DNA of 40,566 bases. Origin: Acidobacteriota bacterium. GTDB lineage: Bacteria; Acidobacteriota; Terriglobia; Terriglobales; Acidobacteriaceae. Both the position numbers and the translations under genes were made by a program. Numbering within the stretch: the first letter of the stretch is position 1; each line of letters opens with the position of its first letter. The notes beneath the pieces were generated by a model that was not told where the DNA came from, made no database searches, and saw nothing but the letters and a program-made list of their open reading frames with translations. This document shows positions 23,424 to 30,060 of this stretch, piece after piece. The stretch lies in contig JAJZHE010000008.1 of the NCBI GenBank assembly GCA_021804655.1, positions 1 to 40,566 of the forward strand, given 5' to 3'.

Positions 23424-23452
23424 GGAAGTGTGTCCGGGATTTGAACACTTCC
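23424..23452 (-). promoter_or_regulatory. Hairpin immediately after flgM
   Basis: GGAAGTGT (23424-23431) and ACACTTCC (23445-23452) pair perfectly over eight bases around a 13-base loop. On the transcribed strand the hairpin begins three bases after the flgM stop codon and is not followed by a T-run. It could protect or separate the flgM message from flgN, or act as a partial attenuator. Confidence 0.4.
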
Positions 23453-23455
23453 CTG

Positions 23456-23770
23456 TTACTCGTTCGCGAGCATGCTTTGCATGACCTTGTCAGCAACACT
23501 GGAGGCTGGGACATGATAAGCGCCATTGGCCAGCGCGCTTTGCACCCGCTGCACCAACTGCGTCCGCACATCGCCATTGACTCCGCTTGCCGGCATGGCC
23601 GCTGCCAGATGGGCCGCTGCACTGCTCAGATGCGCCTGATCGCTTCCTGCGCCGATAGCGCTGCTTGACTGCGCCGAAGACGCTCCCGTCGAGCTACGGA
23701 CCGCCGGATCCGGAAGACTGGTGGCTGCACGTGTCAGGTTCGAGTTTTCAATTCCATTGCGAATGTTCAT
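23456..23770 (-). CDS. flgM: Anti-sigma-28 factor FlgM
   Basis: A 104-residue protein. The first half is Ser/Ala-rich and probably disordered; the second half (AHLSSAAAHLAAAMPASG, then RTQLVQRVQSALANGAYHVPASSVADKVMQSML) has the FlgM sigma-binding helices, with the typical VQRVQ.AIANGxYxV..xxVADKM.. pattern. FlgM binds FliA and blocks it until the hook is complete, when FlgM is exported. fliA is in the same cluster. ATG 23770 follows AGGGAGAG, and a good sigma-28-type promoter lies just upstream, which would give FliA-dependent feedback on its own inhibitor. Confidence 0.85.
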   Translation of the reverse strand: MNIRNGIENSNLTRAATSLPDPAVRSSTGASSAQSSSAIGAGSDQAHLSSAAAHLAAAMPASGVNGDVRTQLVQRVQSALANGAYHVPASSVADKVMQSMLANE

Positions 23771-23791
23771 CCGTCTCTCTCCCTCTGTGCA

Positions 23792-23818
23792 GTATCGGCG
23801 AAATTTCTAATCACTTCA
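23792..23818 (-). promoter_or_regulatory. Candidate sigma-28 promoter of flgM-flgN-flgK-flgL
   Basis: On the minus strand, TGAAGTGA (23818-23811), 11 bases, and GCCGATAC (23799-23792) match the FliA consensus TAAAGTTT-N11-GCCGATAA. Seven of eight -10 positions match, and the spacing is exact. The flgM ATG is 22 bases downstream. It lies in the 70-base gap after flgJ, the only gap in this part large enough for a promoter. Late flagellar genes are standard FliA targets. Confidence 0.75.
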
Positions 23819-23840
23819 GTCATTAAATCGAAGTCTTCTC

Positions 23841-24266
23841 TCAATTCCCGATCTGCCTTCCCGGTTTTATGCCTTTCCCGGAATGAGCCTGAAACGGTGG
23901 CTGCACATGCGCATCTCCGGCATGACTCGCCGTCTTTTCCGTCACGCGGCTCAGCTTCTTCAAAACGCTGCTGGCGATGCCGAAGCCGCCTCGCTCGGAC
24001 AACGCCTCACCCAGCGCTTCAGAGGCAAAGGAGGTCAATGCCTGATTGGGTCCGCCATCCCCATCGTCGGTGACGCCGTCCTCGGCGTCACCGCTCAGCC
24101 CGCCCATTCCCTGCATCTCTTTGGTCAGCGGACCAAGAATCTCCTGCATCATCGCCGCTTCGAACTGGTGGGCCGCCGTCACCAGACGGGGGTTTGCGGT
24201 CGCCGAACCAGAGTCCACGCCTGGCTGCTCCATCTTCGGTCCCGGCACAAATGCCACACTACCCAT
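23841..24266 (-). CDS. flgJ: Rod-binding protein FlgJ (N-terminal domain only)
   Basis: A 141-residue protein with the rod-binding FlgJ domain at about 27-100: LVTAAHQFEAAMMQEILGPLTKEM, then the flexible Gly/Asp segment and TSFASEALGEALSERGGFGIASSVLKKL. Enterobacterial FlgJ has a second, muramidase domain at the C-terminus; it is missing here, so peptidoglycan opening must depend on another enzyme. FlgJ acts in the periplasm as the cap for rod assembly. ATG 24266 shares its A with the TGA stop of flgI (TGATG), a coupling signal. Confidence 0.88.
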   Translation of the reverse strand: MGSVAFVPGPKMEQPGVDSGSATANPRLVTAAHQFEAAMMQEILGPLTKEMQGMGGLSGDAEDGVTDDGDGGPNQALTSFASEALGEALSERGGFGIASSVLKKLSRVTEKTASHAGDAHVQPPFQAHSGKGIKPGRQIGN

Positions 24267-25702
24267 CACAGCACCTCCAGATCGGCTTCGAGTGCGCCGG
24301 CGGCCTTCATCGCTTGCAGAATGGAGATGACATCCCGCGCCGTCGCACCGATCTTCTGCAGCTCATCCACCAGGTCTTCCACCGTCGCGCCCTGCTTCAG
24401 CTCAATGCGGTTGACTGGCTTGTCATTGGCCTGCACGCTGGTCTGCGGAACCACCTGCGTCGTTCCCTGGCCAAAGGCGTTGGGCTGCGAGACCTGGAAC
24501 TCGGTCACCACATTGACCGAAAGCCCGCCATGCAGGATCTGCACCGGTTGCAGGCGCACCTTGCCGCCAATCACCACCGTTCCTGTCCGCTCGTTCACCA
24601 CCACCTTGGCACGCGGATAGACGTTGATCTCCGTCGATTCCACGCGATCCAGCAGCGCTGGCAGACTCTCGCCGGGCTGCGGAATCAGTTCCACTGTCCG
24701 GCTGTCCACAACATGCGCGCGTGGCGCGCCAAGACTGACGTCGATCGCCTGGGCCATGCGCTCGGCGGTGTGGAAATCCGCATCCTGCAACTCCACATCG
24801 ACGGCATGCATCTGCTTGAGATCAAAGGGAACCGCCCGCTCCACCAGCGCGCCGCCAGGAATGCGCCCCGTTGTGGGATAGTTCACCTGCGTCGTATTGA
24901 ATCCGGCAGAGATGCGATAGCCGCCAATCACCAGCGGTCCCTCGGCCTGTGCATAGATCTGCCCATCGGGGCCGTAGAGCGGCGAAAGCAGCAGTACGCC
25001 ACCCTCCAGCGAGCGGGCATCCCCGGCGGAAGAGACCGTCACGTCGATCTTTTCCCCCGTATGGCTGAAGGGCGGAAGCGTTGCCTCAACAAAAACGGCA
25101 GCCATATTCTTGACCTGCATATTCTGCGCGCTCAACGTGCCGGTCTGCGGCACATTCACGCCCATGCGCAACAGAATCGAAAGCAGCGTCTGCATGGGAA
25201 AGATCGTCTGCTGCGTATCGCCGGTTCCACGCAATCCGACCACCACACCGTAGCCGACAAGCTGGTTGTCGCGGATGCCCTCAATGGACGCAACATCCTT
25301 GATCCGCGCGCGGCGCTCGACCAGCGGCTCCGTGCCGACTGGCGCGGCAGCCGACTCGGCACCCGGCCCGCCTGAACCACCAGACTGGCCGAGAGCAGGC
25401 AAAGCCGCCGACGGCGCTGAAGCAGGCGTTGTTGCAGGCGCGAGCTGGGGCGTTGCCTGGGGCGCGGACGTCGTCCGCGCCGGAGTCGTCAGCAAGGTTG
25501 TCCCCGGAGGCCGACTGATGCCGGTTGCCTGAGCGCCGGTTGCCGGCGGCACGGCCTGCGCGACCAGGAACACAGGCAGCGTCCAGCACAACAGCAGAGC
25601 CACCAACCGGAAACCCAGCGCGCGCTGCCCACACTGCATGGAGCCTGACGCCCATCGCCACATCCGTCCCATCGCCCCATCCACAACCCAGCGCGTCGTC
25701 AT
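24266..25702 (-). CDS. flgI: Flagellar P-ring protein FlgI
   Basis: A 478-residue precursor, about 100 longer than enterobacterial FlgI. An N-terminal export segment (LGFRLVALLLCWTLPVFLVAQA, about 29-50) is followed by an unusual Pro/Ala/Thr/Gly-rich region (about 51-125). The P-ring domain then opens with RRARIKDVASIEGIRDNQLVGYGVVVGLRGTGD and continues through FVEATLPPFSHTGEKIDVTVSS, TGRIPGGALVER and a closing ATVEDLVDELQKIGATARDVISILQAMKAAGAL. FlgI assembles around the rod at the peptidoglycan layer. ATG 25702 overlaps the flgH stop by one base (TGATG). Confidence 0.93.
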   Translation of the reverse strand: MTTRWVVDGAMGRMWRWASGSMQCGQRALGFRLVALLLCWTLPVFLVAQAVPPATGAQATGISRPPGTTLLTTPARTTSAPQATPQLAPATTPASAPSAALPALGQSGGSGGPGAESAAAPVGTEPLVERRARIKDVASIEGIRDNQLVGYGVVVGLRGTGDTQQTIFPMQTLLSILLRMGVNVPQTGTLSAQNMQVKNMAAVFVEATLPPFSHTGEKIDVTVSSAGDARSLEGGVLLLSPLYGPDGQIYAQAEGPLVIGGYRISAGFNTTQVNYPTTGRIPGGALVERAVPFDLKQMHAVDVELQDADFHTAERMAQAIDVSLGAPRAHVVDSRTVELIPQPGESLPALLDRVESTEINVYPRAKVVVNERTGTVVIGGKVRLQPVQILHGGLSVNVVTEFQVSQPNAFGQGTTQVVPQTSVQANDKPVNRIELKQGATVEDLVDELQKIGATARDVISILQAMKAAGALEADLEVL

Positions 25703-26475
25703 CAGAACACCAGTATCCGTTGCAGGAATCGCCAGATTGGATTCTGGCGGTAGGTTGAGTCATTCACGATCCCCTTGCCGACGACCTCGATCTCCAGATC
25801 CGTCATCGCCGAGGAGTCCACCTGATTCAGAAAATTCACATCCTCCGGTCGCACCAGCCCGCGCAGGCGAATCACCTGCGTCTGCTGCGAAAAGGTCAAC
25901 TGGCGCGTCGCCTGCACCACCATCATGCCGTTTGGCAACAGATCGACGACCTCGCCGCCGAAGGTTGTCACCAGGCTGGAGTTGGTGACGCTTTGCCCCT
26001 GCGCGGCAAGTCCGGAAGAGGAGCTTTGCGCCAGCAGGTTGGCCAACGTGCTGGTGGTCTTGGGAACACCCAGCAATCCGGTAAAGGAACTGTTGGCTGT
26101 CGAAGCGCGCGAGTTCTTCACTTGTCCGTCCGTCGATGCCGCCAGGCTCTCCGTCACCACGATCGAGATCACATCGTGCAGCTTCGTTGCCTTGGCGTCG
26201 TTCGACAAACGGACCAGACTTCCCTGATCGCTCCAGATCGAACCGGGAGCCAGAACCTCGGCATCGTGCTCGGCGCGCACCCTTTGGATATACGTTGCAA
26301 GCGCCTCTTCCGGCGGGGTCTGCTTTTTGGCCTGCGGAGCTTTTTTCTTATGCTTGCCGATGAAGGCGTGCGCAGGATTTGCGCCCAGCATGCCCAAAAG
26401 CAGCGCACACAAGGCAAGGACGAATGCCTGTCGGCAGATGACTTGTACTCCGCGATTTTGAATGAGTCCGCTCAC
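25702..26475 (-). CDS. flgH: Flagellar L-ring protein FlgH
   Basis: A 257-residue precursor. The mature part has FlgH landmarks: GSIWSDQGSLVRLSNDAKATKLHDVISIVVTES, then GGEVVDLLPNGMMVVQATRQL, VIRLRGLVRPEDVN and LEIEVVGKGIVNDS. FlgH forms the outer-membrane ring of the basal body. The export signal (about 14-37) ends ANPAHA before FIG, a standard signal-peptidase I site; FlgH is usually a lipoprotein, but no lipobox cysteine is present. GTG 26475 is the best start, with GGAG nine bases upstream. The frame stays open to 27177, but that part overlaps flgA and shows no FlgH similarity. Confidence 0.9.
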   Translation of the reverse strand: MSGLIQNRGVQVICRQAFVLALCALLLGMLGANPAHAFIGKHKKKAPQAKKQTPPEEALATYIQRVRAEHDAEVLAPGSIWSDQGSLVRLSNDAKATKLHDVISIVVTESLAASTDGQVKNSRASTANSSFTGLLGVPKTTSTLANLLAQSSSSGLAAQGQSVTNSSLVTTFGGEVVDLLPNGMMVVQATRQLTFSQQTQVIRLRGLVRPEDVNFLNQVDSSAMTDLEIEVVGKGIVNDSTYRQNPIWRFLQRILVF

Positions 26476-26546
26476 GCACGCTTTCTCCACATCCTGTTGC
26501 CTGTCCCTTGTCCAGCCTCGTTCCCTGCCCTGCCTGCCAGACCCGA

Positions 26547-27221
26547 TCACCAGCCGGCTCCACGCCACTCCATCGCGCCATCCCACTGCGCCATCCCGGC
26601 AGTGACGGCCTGCGTCTGAACCACGCGTCCGGCGGCTTTGCCGAAGCCGCCATTGCCCACCTGCAAGCGAACCGGAAGCCGCTGTCCCTTTGCCGCCGCC
26701 GCCAGCGCGACTCCGGGCAGACGCGCCAGCACTCCACCCGCGGATTGAATCACCACGACGTGATCGCCCACCTGAATCACCGGCCTGACTGCGATGGGGC
26801 TGGCTGCAACCGGCTTGACTGCGACCGGGCTGGCCGCAAACAGACTGGCCGTCACCGGATGGGCCGCTGTCACGGCCAGTCCCTGCGGCTTGAGGTCGGG
26901 CTTCGCACCCTCCTGCGTGCCCTCGATCAATTTTGCGTCGATCGCGGCGGTCTCGGTCAGAAGCTGCCTCCGACATGCGACGGCCTCGTCTTCGGTCATC
27001 GGGATCCATCGGGCAGGCCGTCCTCCGCTTTGTGTCTCCCTGCGCCAGTGCAACCCCAGCGCTCGATCTTCGCGAATACCGACGCAGGCGGGGCGCAAAC
27101 CTTTTTCGGCAGAACCCACAGTCGCTCCTTCTGCGCTGCCGACAAAAAGCAGGAGAACCAGACCTCCACAAGCCCATCGCATCCCGCGCTCTCGGTCAAG
27201 CAATCTTTCTGACTGAATCAT
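26547..27221 (-). CDS. flgA: Flagella basal body P-ring formation protein FlgA
   Basis: A 224-residue precursor with a signal peptide (RWACGGLVLLLFVGSAEGA). The N-terminal part is poorly conserved. The C-terminal SAF-type FlgA domain (about 147-215) is clear: VIQVGDHVVVIQSAGGVLARLPGVALAAAAKGQRLPVRLQ and GRVVQTQAVTAG. FlgA is a periplasmic chaperone for P-ring assembly by FlgI, encoded two genes downstream. A tandem 10-residue repeat (AASPVAVKPV, AASPIAVRPV) precedes the SAF domain. ATG 27221 is preceded by GAGGG; a GTG at 27233 that overlaps the flgG stop is equally possible, and ATG 27182 would give a shorter signal peptide. Confidence 0.82.
   Translation of the reverse strand: MIQSERLLDRERGMRWACGGLVLLLFVGSAEGATVGSAEKGLRPACVGIREDRALGLHWRRETQSGGRPARWIPMTEDEAVACRRQLLTETAAIDAKLIEGTQEGAKPDLKPQGLAVTAAHPVTASLFAASPVAVKPVAASPIAVRPVIQVGDHVVVIQSAGGVLARLPGVALAAAAKGQRLPVRLQVGNGGFGKAAGRVVQTQAVTAGMAQWDGAMEWRGAGW
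26778..26837 (-). repeat. Two 30-bp tandem repeat units inside flgA
   Basis: Two adjacent 30-base units encode AASPVAVKPV and AASPIAVRPV. A third, diverged unit may lie just upstream (VTAAHPVTASLF). They form a Pro/Val/Ala spacer in front of the SAF domain. Changes in copy number would stay in frame. Confidence 0.65.
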
Positions 27222-27229
27222 CCGCGCCC

Positions 27230-28018
27230 TCACTGCGTCATATTGTTGACCTGCGAGTACATCTGGTCGGCAGCCTTGATCACCTTGGAGTTCGACTCAT
27301 ACGCTCGCTGCGCCAGCACCATCTGCACGAATTCCGTCACAACGTCCACGTTGGAGTTTTCCAGATATCCCTGCTGCAGCATGCCGAGACCTTCCACGCC
27401 GCCTGGATTGCCTACGATCGGGTCGCCCGAGGCCAGCGTCTGCGTCAAAATGTTTCCGCCCATGCTTTGCAGCCCACCCGGGTTGGCGAAGGTTGCCAGT
27501 TGAAGCTGGCCAAGCTGCGAAGGATTGGTCTGCCCGGGCAGCGTCGCATTCACCACGCCGTAGGGGGTGATCGTGACCGAAGTCGCGTTCGGCGGCACGG
27601 TGATGGTGGGAATGACGATGTCGCCGTTGGTGGTCACGATCGTGCCCTGGTTGTTGAGCTGAAACTGCCCGGCGCGCGTGTAGGCGATCTGCCCGTTCAA
27701 CTGCTGCACCTGAAAGAATCCAGCGCCTTCGATGGCCACATCCAGCGGATTGTTGGTCTGGTTCAGCTCGCCCTGCGTCATGATGACCTCCGTCGCAGCA
27801 GGCAGCGTGCCCAGGCCAATCTGCAATCCAGCCGAGATGGTGGACTGCGTCTGCGCCGCGCCTGGAGTGATCAGATTCTGGTAGAGCATGTCCTGAAACT
27901 GCAGACGAAGCTGATGAAAGCCGGTCGTCGAGGAGTTGGCCAGATTATTGGCGATGGTGTCCAGGTTCATCTGCTGGGCCATCATGCCGCTGGCCGCGGT
28001 GTAGAGTGCTCGAATCAT
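27230..28018 (-). CDS. flgG: Flagellar distal rod protein FlgG
   Basis: A 262-residue protein of standard FlgG length. The N-terminus MIRALYTAASGMMAQQMNLDTIANNLANSSTTGFHQ is the rod signature, followed by NPLDVAIEGAGFFQVQ and YTRAGQFQLNNQGTIV. The C-terminus ENSNVDVVTEFVQMVLAQRAYESNSKVIKAADQM completes the coiled-coil pair. FlgG is the main distal rod protein passing through the P and L rings. ATG 28018 follows AGGAG by seven bases. It is 40 bases after flgF. Confidence 0.96.
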   Translation of the reverse strand: MIRALYTAASGMMAQQMNLDTIANNLANSSTTGFHQLRLQFQDMLYQNLITPGAAQTQSTISAGLQIGLGTLPAATEVIMTQGELNQTNNPLDVAIEGAGFFQVQQLNGQIAYTRAGQFQLNNQGTIVTTNGDIVIPTITVPPNATSVTITPYGVVNATLPGQTNPSQLGQLQLATFANPGGLQSMGGNILTQTLASGDPIVGNPGGVEGLGMLQQGYLENSNVDVVTEFVQMVLAQRAYESNSKVIKAADQMYSQVNNMTQ

Positions 28019-28058
28019 TGTGCCGCTCCTTTTTCCTCAGCCCGCCCGATTTGTCGGC

Positions 28059-28793
28059 TCAGGCGCGCGGCAGCTCCTCGGCTGCCGTCTTGTTGAAGTC
28101 CAGATGAAAGATGGTGAGCGCCTTCTGCATCGTCTCCGCCTGGCGCTGCATCACGATCAGCTTCATGCTTCCGGTGATCGTGTCCTGGTTGGAGGATTCC
28201 AAGGCGTGCGAGTGGACCGGGGATGAGGCCAGCGTCGTCTGCACCTTGTCCGGCGCTCGATAGCGATTGGTGCCCTCCGGCGTCAGTTGCGTTCCCCTGG
28301 GAAAGGCAAAGACTCCGACGACGGCCACCGCGCCGCCATCAACGGAGATCACGCCATCGTCACCGACGGCGATCTCGCCCGGAGGAATGACAATCGGCCG
28401 GGACTGCGCAGAGAGCACCGGGTCGCCGCTGCCATTGACCAGCACACCGACATTGCTGCGATGGAAGCCGCCGTTGCGCGTGTAGCGGACGCCTGCCGAG
28501 GTCTGCGTGGCAAAGAATCCTTCGCCCTGAATGGCCATATCCAACGGATTGCCGGTCGCCGTCAACGCACCCTGCGTCATGTCCAGTTGGTCGCCGTGCA
28601 CGACGCCGTAGTTGTTGACCGTCGAGCCAAGCTGCGAGTTGCCACTCAGCGGGTCCAGCAACACGGAACGGAAATTTTCACGCTCCGCGCGGTAACCGAT
28701 CGTCTGCGCATTGGCAAGATTATCCGCCGCCGCATCGAGCGCCTGCGTGCGAGCCATATAGCCGGCATAGGCGGCATAGTATCCACTGTCCAT
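28059..28793 (-). CDS. flgF: Flagellar proximal rod protein FlgF
   Basis: A 244-residue FlgG-family protein. It has MDSGYYAAYAGYMARTQALDAAADNLANAQTIGYRAERENF at the start, NPLDMAIQGEGFFATQ and YTRNGGFHRSNVGVLV in the middle, and SSNQDTITGSMKLIVMQRQAETMQKAL at the end. The divergent N-terminus and position before flgG indicate FlgF, not a second FlgG. ATG 28793 has a perfect AGGAGG five bases upstream. The 180 bases before it (28794-28973) hold no gene; they contain one small hairpin (TTGCGGA/TCCGCAA, 28879-28902) without a T-run and no promoter that I can recognise. Confidence 0.88.
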   Translation of the reverse strand: MDSGYYAAYAGYMARTQALDAAADNLANAQTIGYRAERENFRSVLLDPLSGNSQLGSTVNNYGVVHGDQLDMTQGALTATGNPLDMAIQGEGFFATQTSAGVRYTRNGGFHRSNVGVLVNGSGDPVLSAQSRPIVIPPGEIAVGDDGVISVDGGAVAVVGVFAFPRGTQLTPEGTNRYRAPDKVQTTLASSPVHSHALESSNQDTITGSMKLIVMQRQAETMQKALTIFHLDFNKTAAEELPRA

Positions 28794-28973
28794 TCCATCC
28801 TCCTGCGCAAGGGCTTCTTGCAGCAGGAGAACCAAAGACGAGGGAAACGGATTAGAGGGTTTTCAAGCGGGAAATACTTTGCGGAAAAGATTGCATCCGC
28901 AAGCAGTTGGCCGACGCTTGTCTGGAGATGCGCCAGCAGCCACCGGTTTTGTGAAGCGCTTCCGGGATGCGGA

Positions 28974-29459
28974 CTATTGCAGGCCGTCGCAGATGATGGT
29001 GACTTCAAAGACGGAAGCATCGAAGCGATAGCAGTGATGCAGGCGAAACTCTGGCGCCTGCACGTGAATGTTGTAATTGCTGCCGGTAATCACCGCAGGA
29101 ATCGAAAGGCCGCAGCGAGCGGAAAGCTCCGGTACCTTGCCCTTCCAGGCGCCAGCCAACATGTTGCCGATCTCGCCGATGGCGTCTTTGACCGTATCAT
29201 CCAGCTCCGTAAAACTCATGCCGGTCAAACGCGCCGCAATCGCCAGCGCCGTTGCTTCGCTGCACCGAAAGACACAGGCTCCGGTGAGCACGCCACCAAA
29301 GCCAACGACCGACGTAATCGTCTCCGTCGGCGTGCTGCCCGCGCATGGAACCATCTCGCATTGCGCGCCAAGCATGGTGGCAAAGACCTCTTCCACGCTG
29401 GATTGCAGATGGACAGGATCGGCAACCGTTTGAAGATTCTCCCGCAGCGACAGCGACAT
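28974..29459 (-). CDS. cheX: CheX-like CheY-phosphate phosphatase
   Basis: A 161-residue protein of the CheC/CheX/FliY family. The single catalytic motif ExxN is E96-N99 in DAIGEIGNMLAGAWKGK, and GVLTGACVFRCSEATALAIAARLTGM is the preceding conserved part. CheX-type proteins dephosphorylate CheY-P and so end a chemotaxis response; the CheY gene lies directly upstream. ATG 29459 is used (GGGAGGA ten bases upstream), because the longer frame to 29624 overlaps the cheY end and is rich in Arg and Ser with no similarity. Confidence 0.85.
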   Translation of the reverse strand: MSLSLRENLQTVADPVHLQSSVEEVFATMLGAQCEMVPCAGSTPTETITSVVGFGGVLTGACVFRCSEATALAIAARLTGMSFTELDDTVKDAIGEIGNMLAGAWKGKVPELSARCGLSIPAVITGSNYNIHVQAPEFRLHHCYRFDASVFEVTIICDGLQ

Positions 29460-29613
29460 AACTTTTTCGTCCTCCCGATTGTTCAATCCCATGACCCAGG
29501 ATGACTGCTCCTGGCTGCGCGGCGCTCCTGAATGCACTGCTTCTCGATGTAACGACTGCATCCTGCGCCGTATTCCCCGCACGCATCTCCGGCAACTTCT
29601 CGGAGACATTCCC

Positions 29614-29994
29614 TCAAGCGGCAATCAAAGGCAGTACCCGCTCCTTGACCTGATCCGCCGTGAACGGTTTCCGAATATAGCCCTGCGCACCGGACTGGAT
29701 CGCCTGCCGCACATGCTCCTCGCTGGACTCGGTGGTAATCATGACCACCGGCACGCCATCGGCCAGATTCTGCGCGCGCAACTGGCGCAGAAATTCAAGG
29801 CCATCCATGGAAGGCATGTTGATATCCGACAGGATCAACTGCACCTGATTGGCGCGCAACGCCTCCAGCCCCTCAACACCGCTGCCTGCTTCCAGAACCA
29901 CCAGCGGCTCCAGTCCTGCCTGACGCAGCGCGCGCTCGACGATCTTGCGCATCACCGACGAGTCGTCCACAATCAATACTCGAGTTTCACTCAT
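29614..29994 (-). CDS. cheY: CheY-type single-domain response regulator
   Basis: A 126-residue receiver domain with nothing attached. The acidic pocket is D10-D11, the phosphoacceptor D57 (LILSDINMPSMDG), the switch threonine T87 or T88 (MITTESS), and the lysine K109 (IRKPF). The lengths between motifs are those of chemotaxis CheY, which binds the FliM/FliN switch to change motor rotation; fliM and fliN lie two to three genes upstream and cheX follows. ATG 29994 follows GGGGAG. A sigma-28-type promoter is placed between the preceding gene and cheY. Confidence 0.9.
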   Translation of the reverse strand: MSETRVLIVDDSSVMRKIVERALRQAGLEPLVVLEAGSGVEGLEALRANQVQLILSDINMPSMDGLEFLRQLRAQNLADGVPVVMITTESSEEHVRQAIQSGAQGYIRKPFTADQVKERVLPLIAA

Positions 29995-30030
29995 GCAGGC
30001 TCCCCTTCCCATCTCATCCCGACAACCCAT

Positions 30031-30057
30031 CTATCGGCCTTGCGGAAGAAGACTTGA
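30031..30057 (-). promoter_or_regulatory. Candidate sigma-28 promoter of cheY-cheX
   Basis: On the minus strand, TCAAGTCT (30057-30050), 11 bases, and GCCGATAG (30038-30031) match TAAAGTTT-N11-GCCGATAA at 6 of 8 and 7 of 8 positions with exact spacing. The cheY ATG is 36 bases beyond the -10 box. The site lies in the short gap after the MshEN-like gene, so cheY-cheX would get extra FliA-dependent expression inside the longer flagellar operon. Confidence 0.7.
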
Positions 30058-30060
30058 GCC

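Noticed and set aside
23424-23452. A tRNA T-arm-like phrase (TTCAAATCCCGG) on the minus strand after flgM
   Set aside because: The flanking bases do not form the T-stem, and no acceptor, D or anticodon arm can be found. It is the loop of a simple hairpin.
26476-27177. An N-terminal extension of flgH by 234 codons
   Set aside because: It overlaps flgA in another frame, is Arg/Gly/Ser-rich, and the FlgH signal peptide starts near 26475.
28879-28902. A terminator between cheX and flgF
   Set aside because: The 7-bp stem is short with no T-run; by itself it does not support a terminator call.
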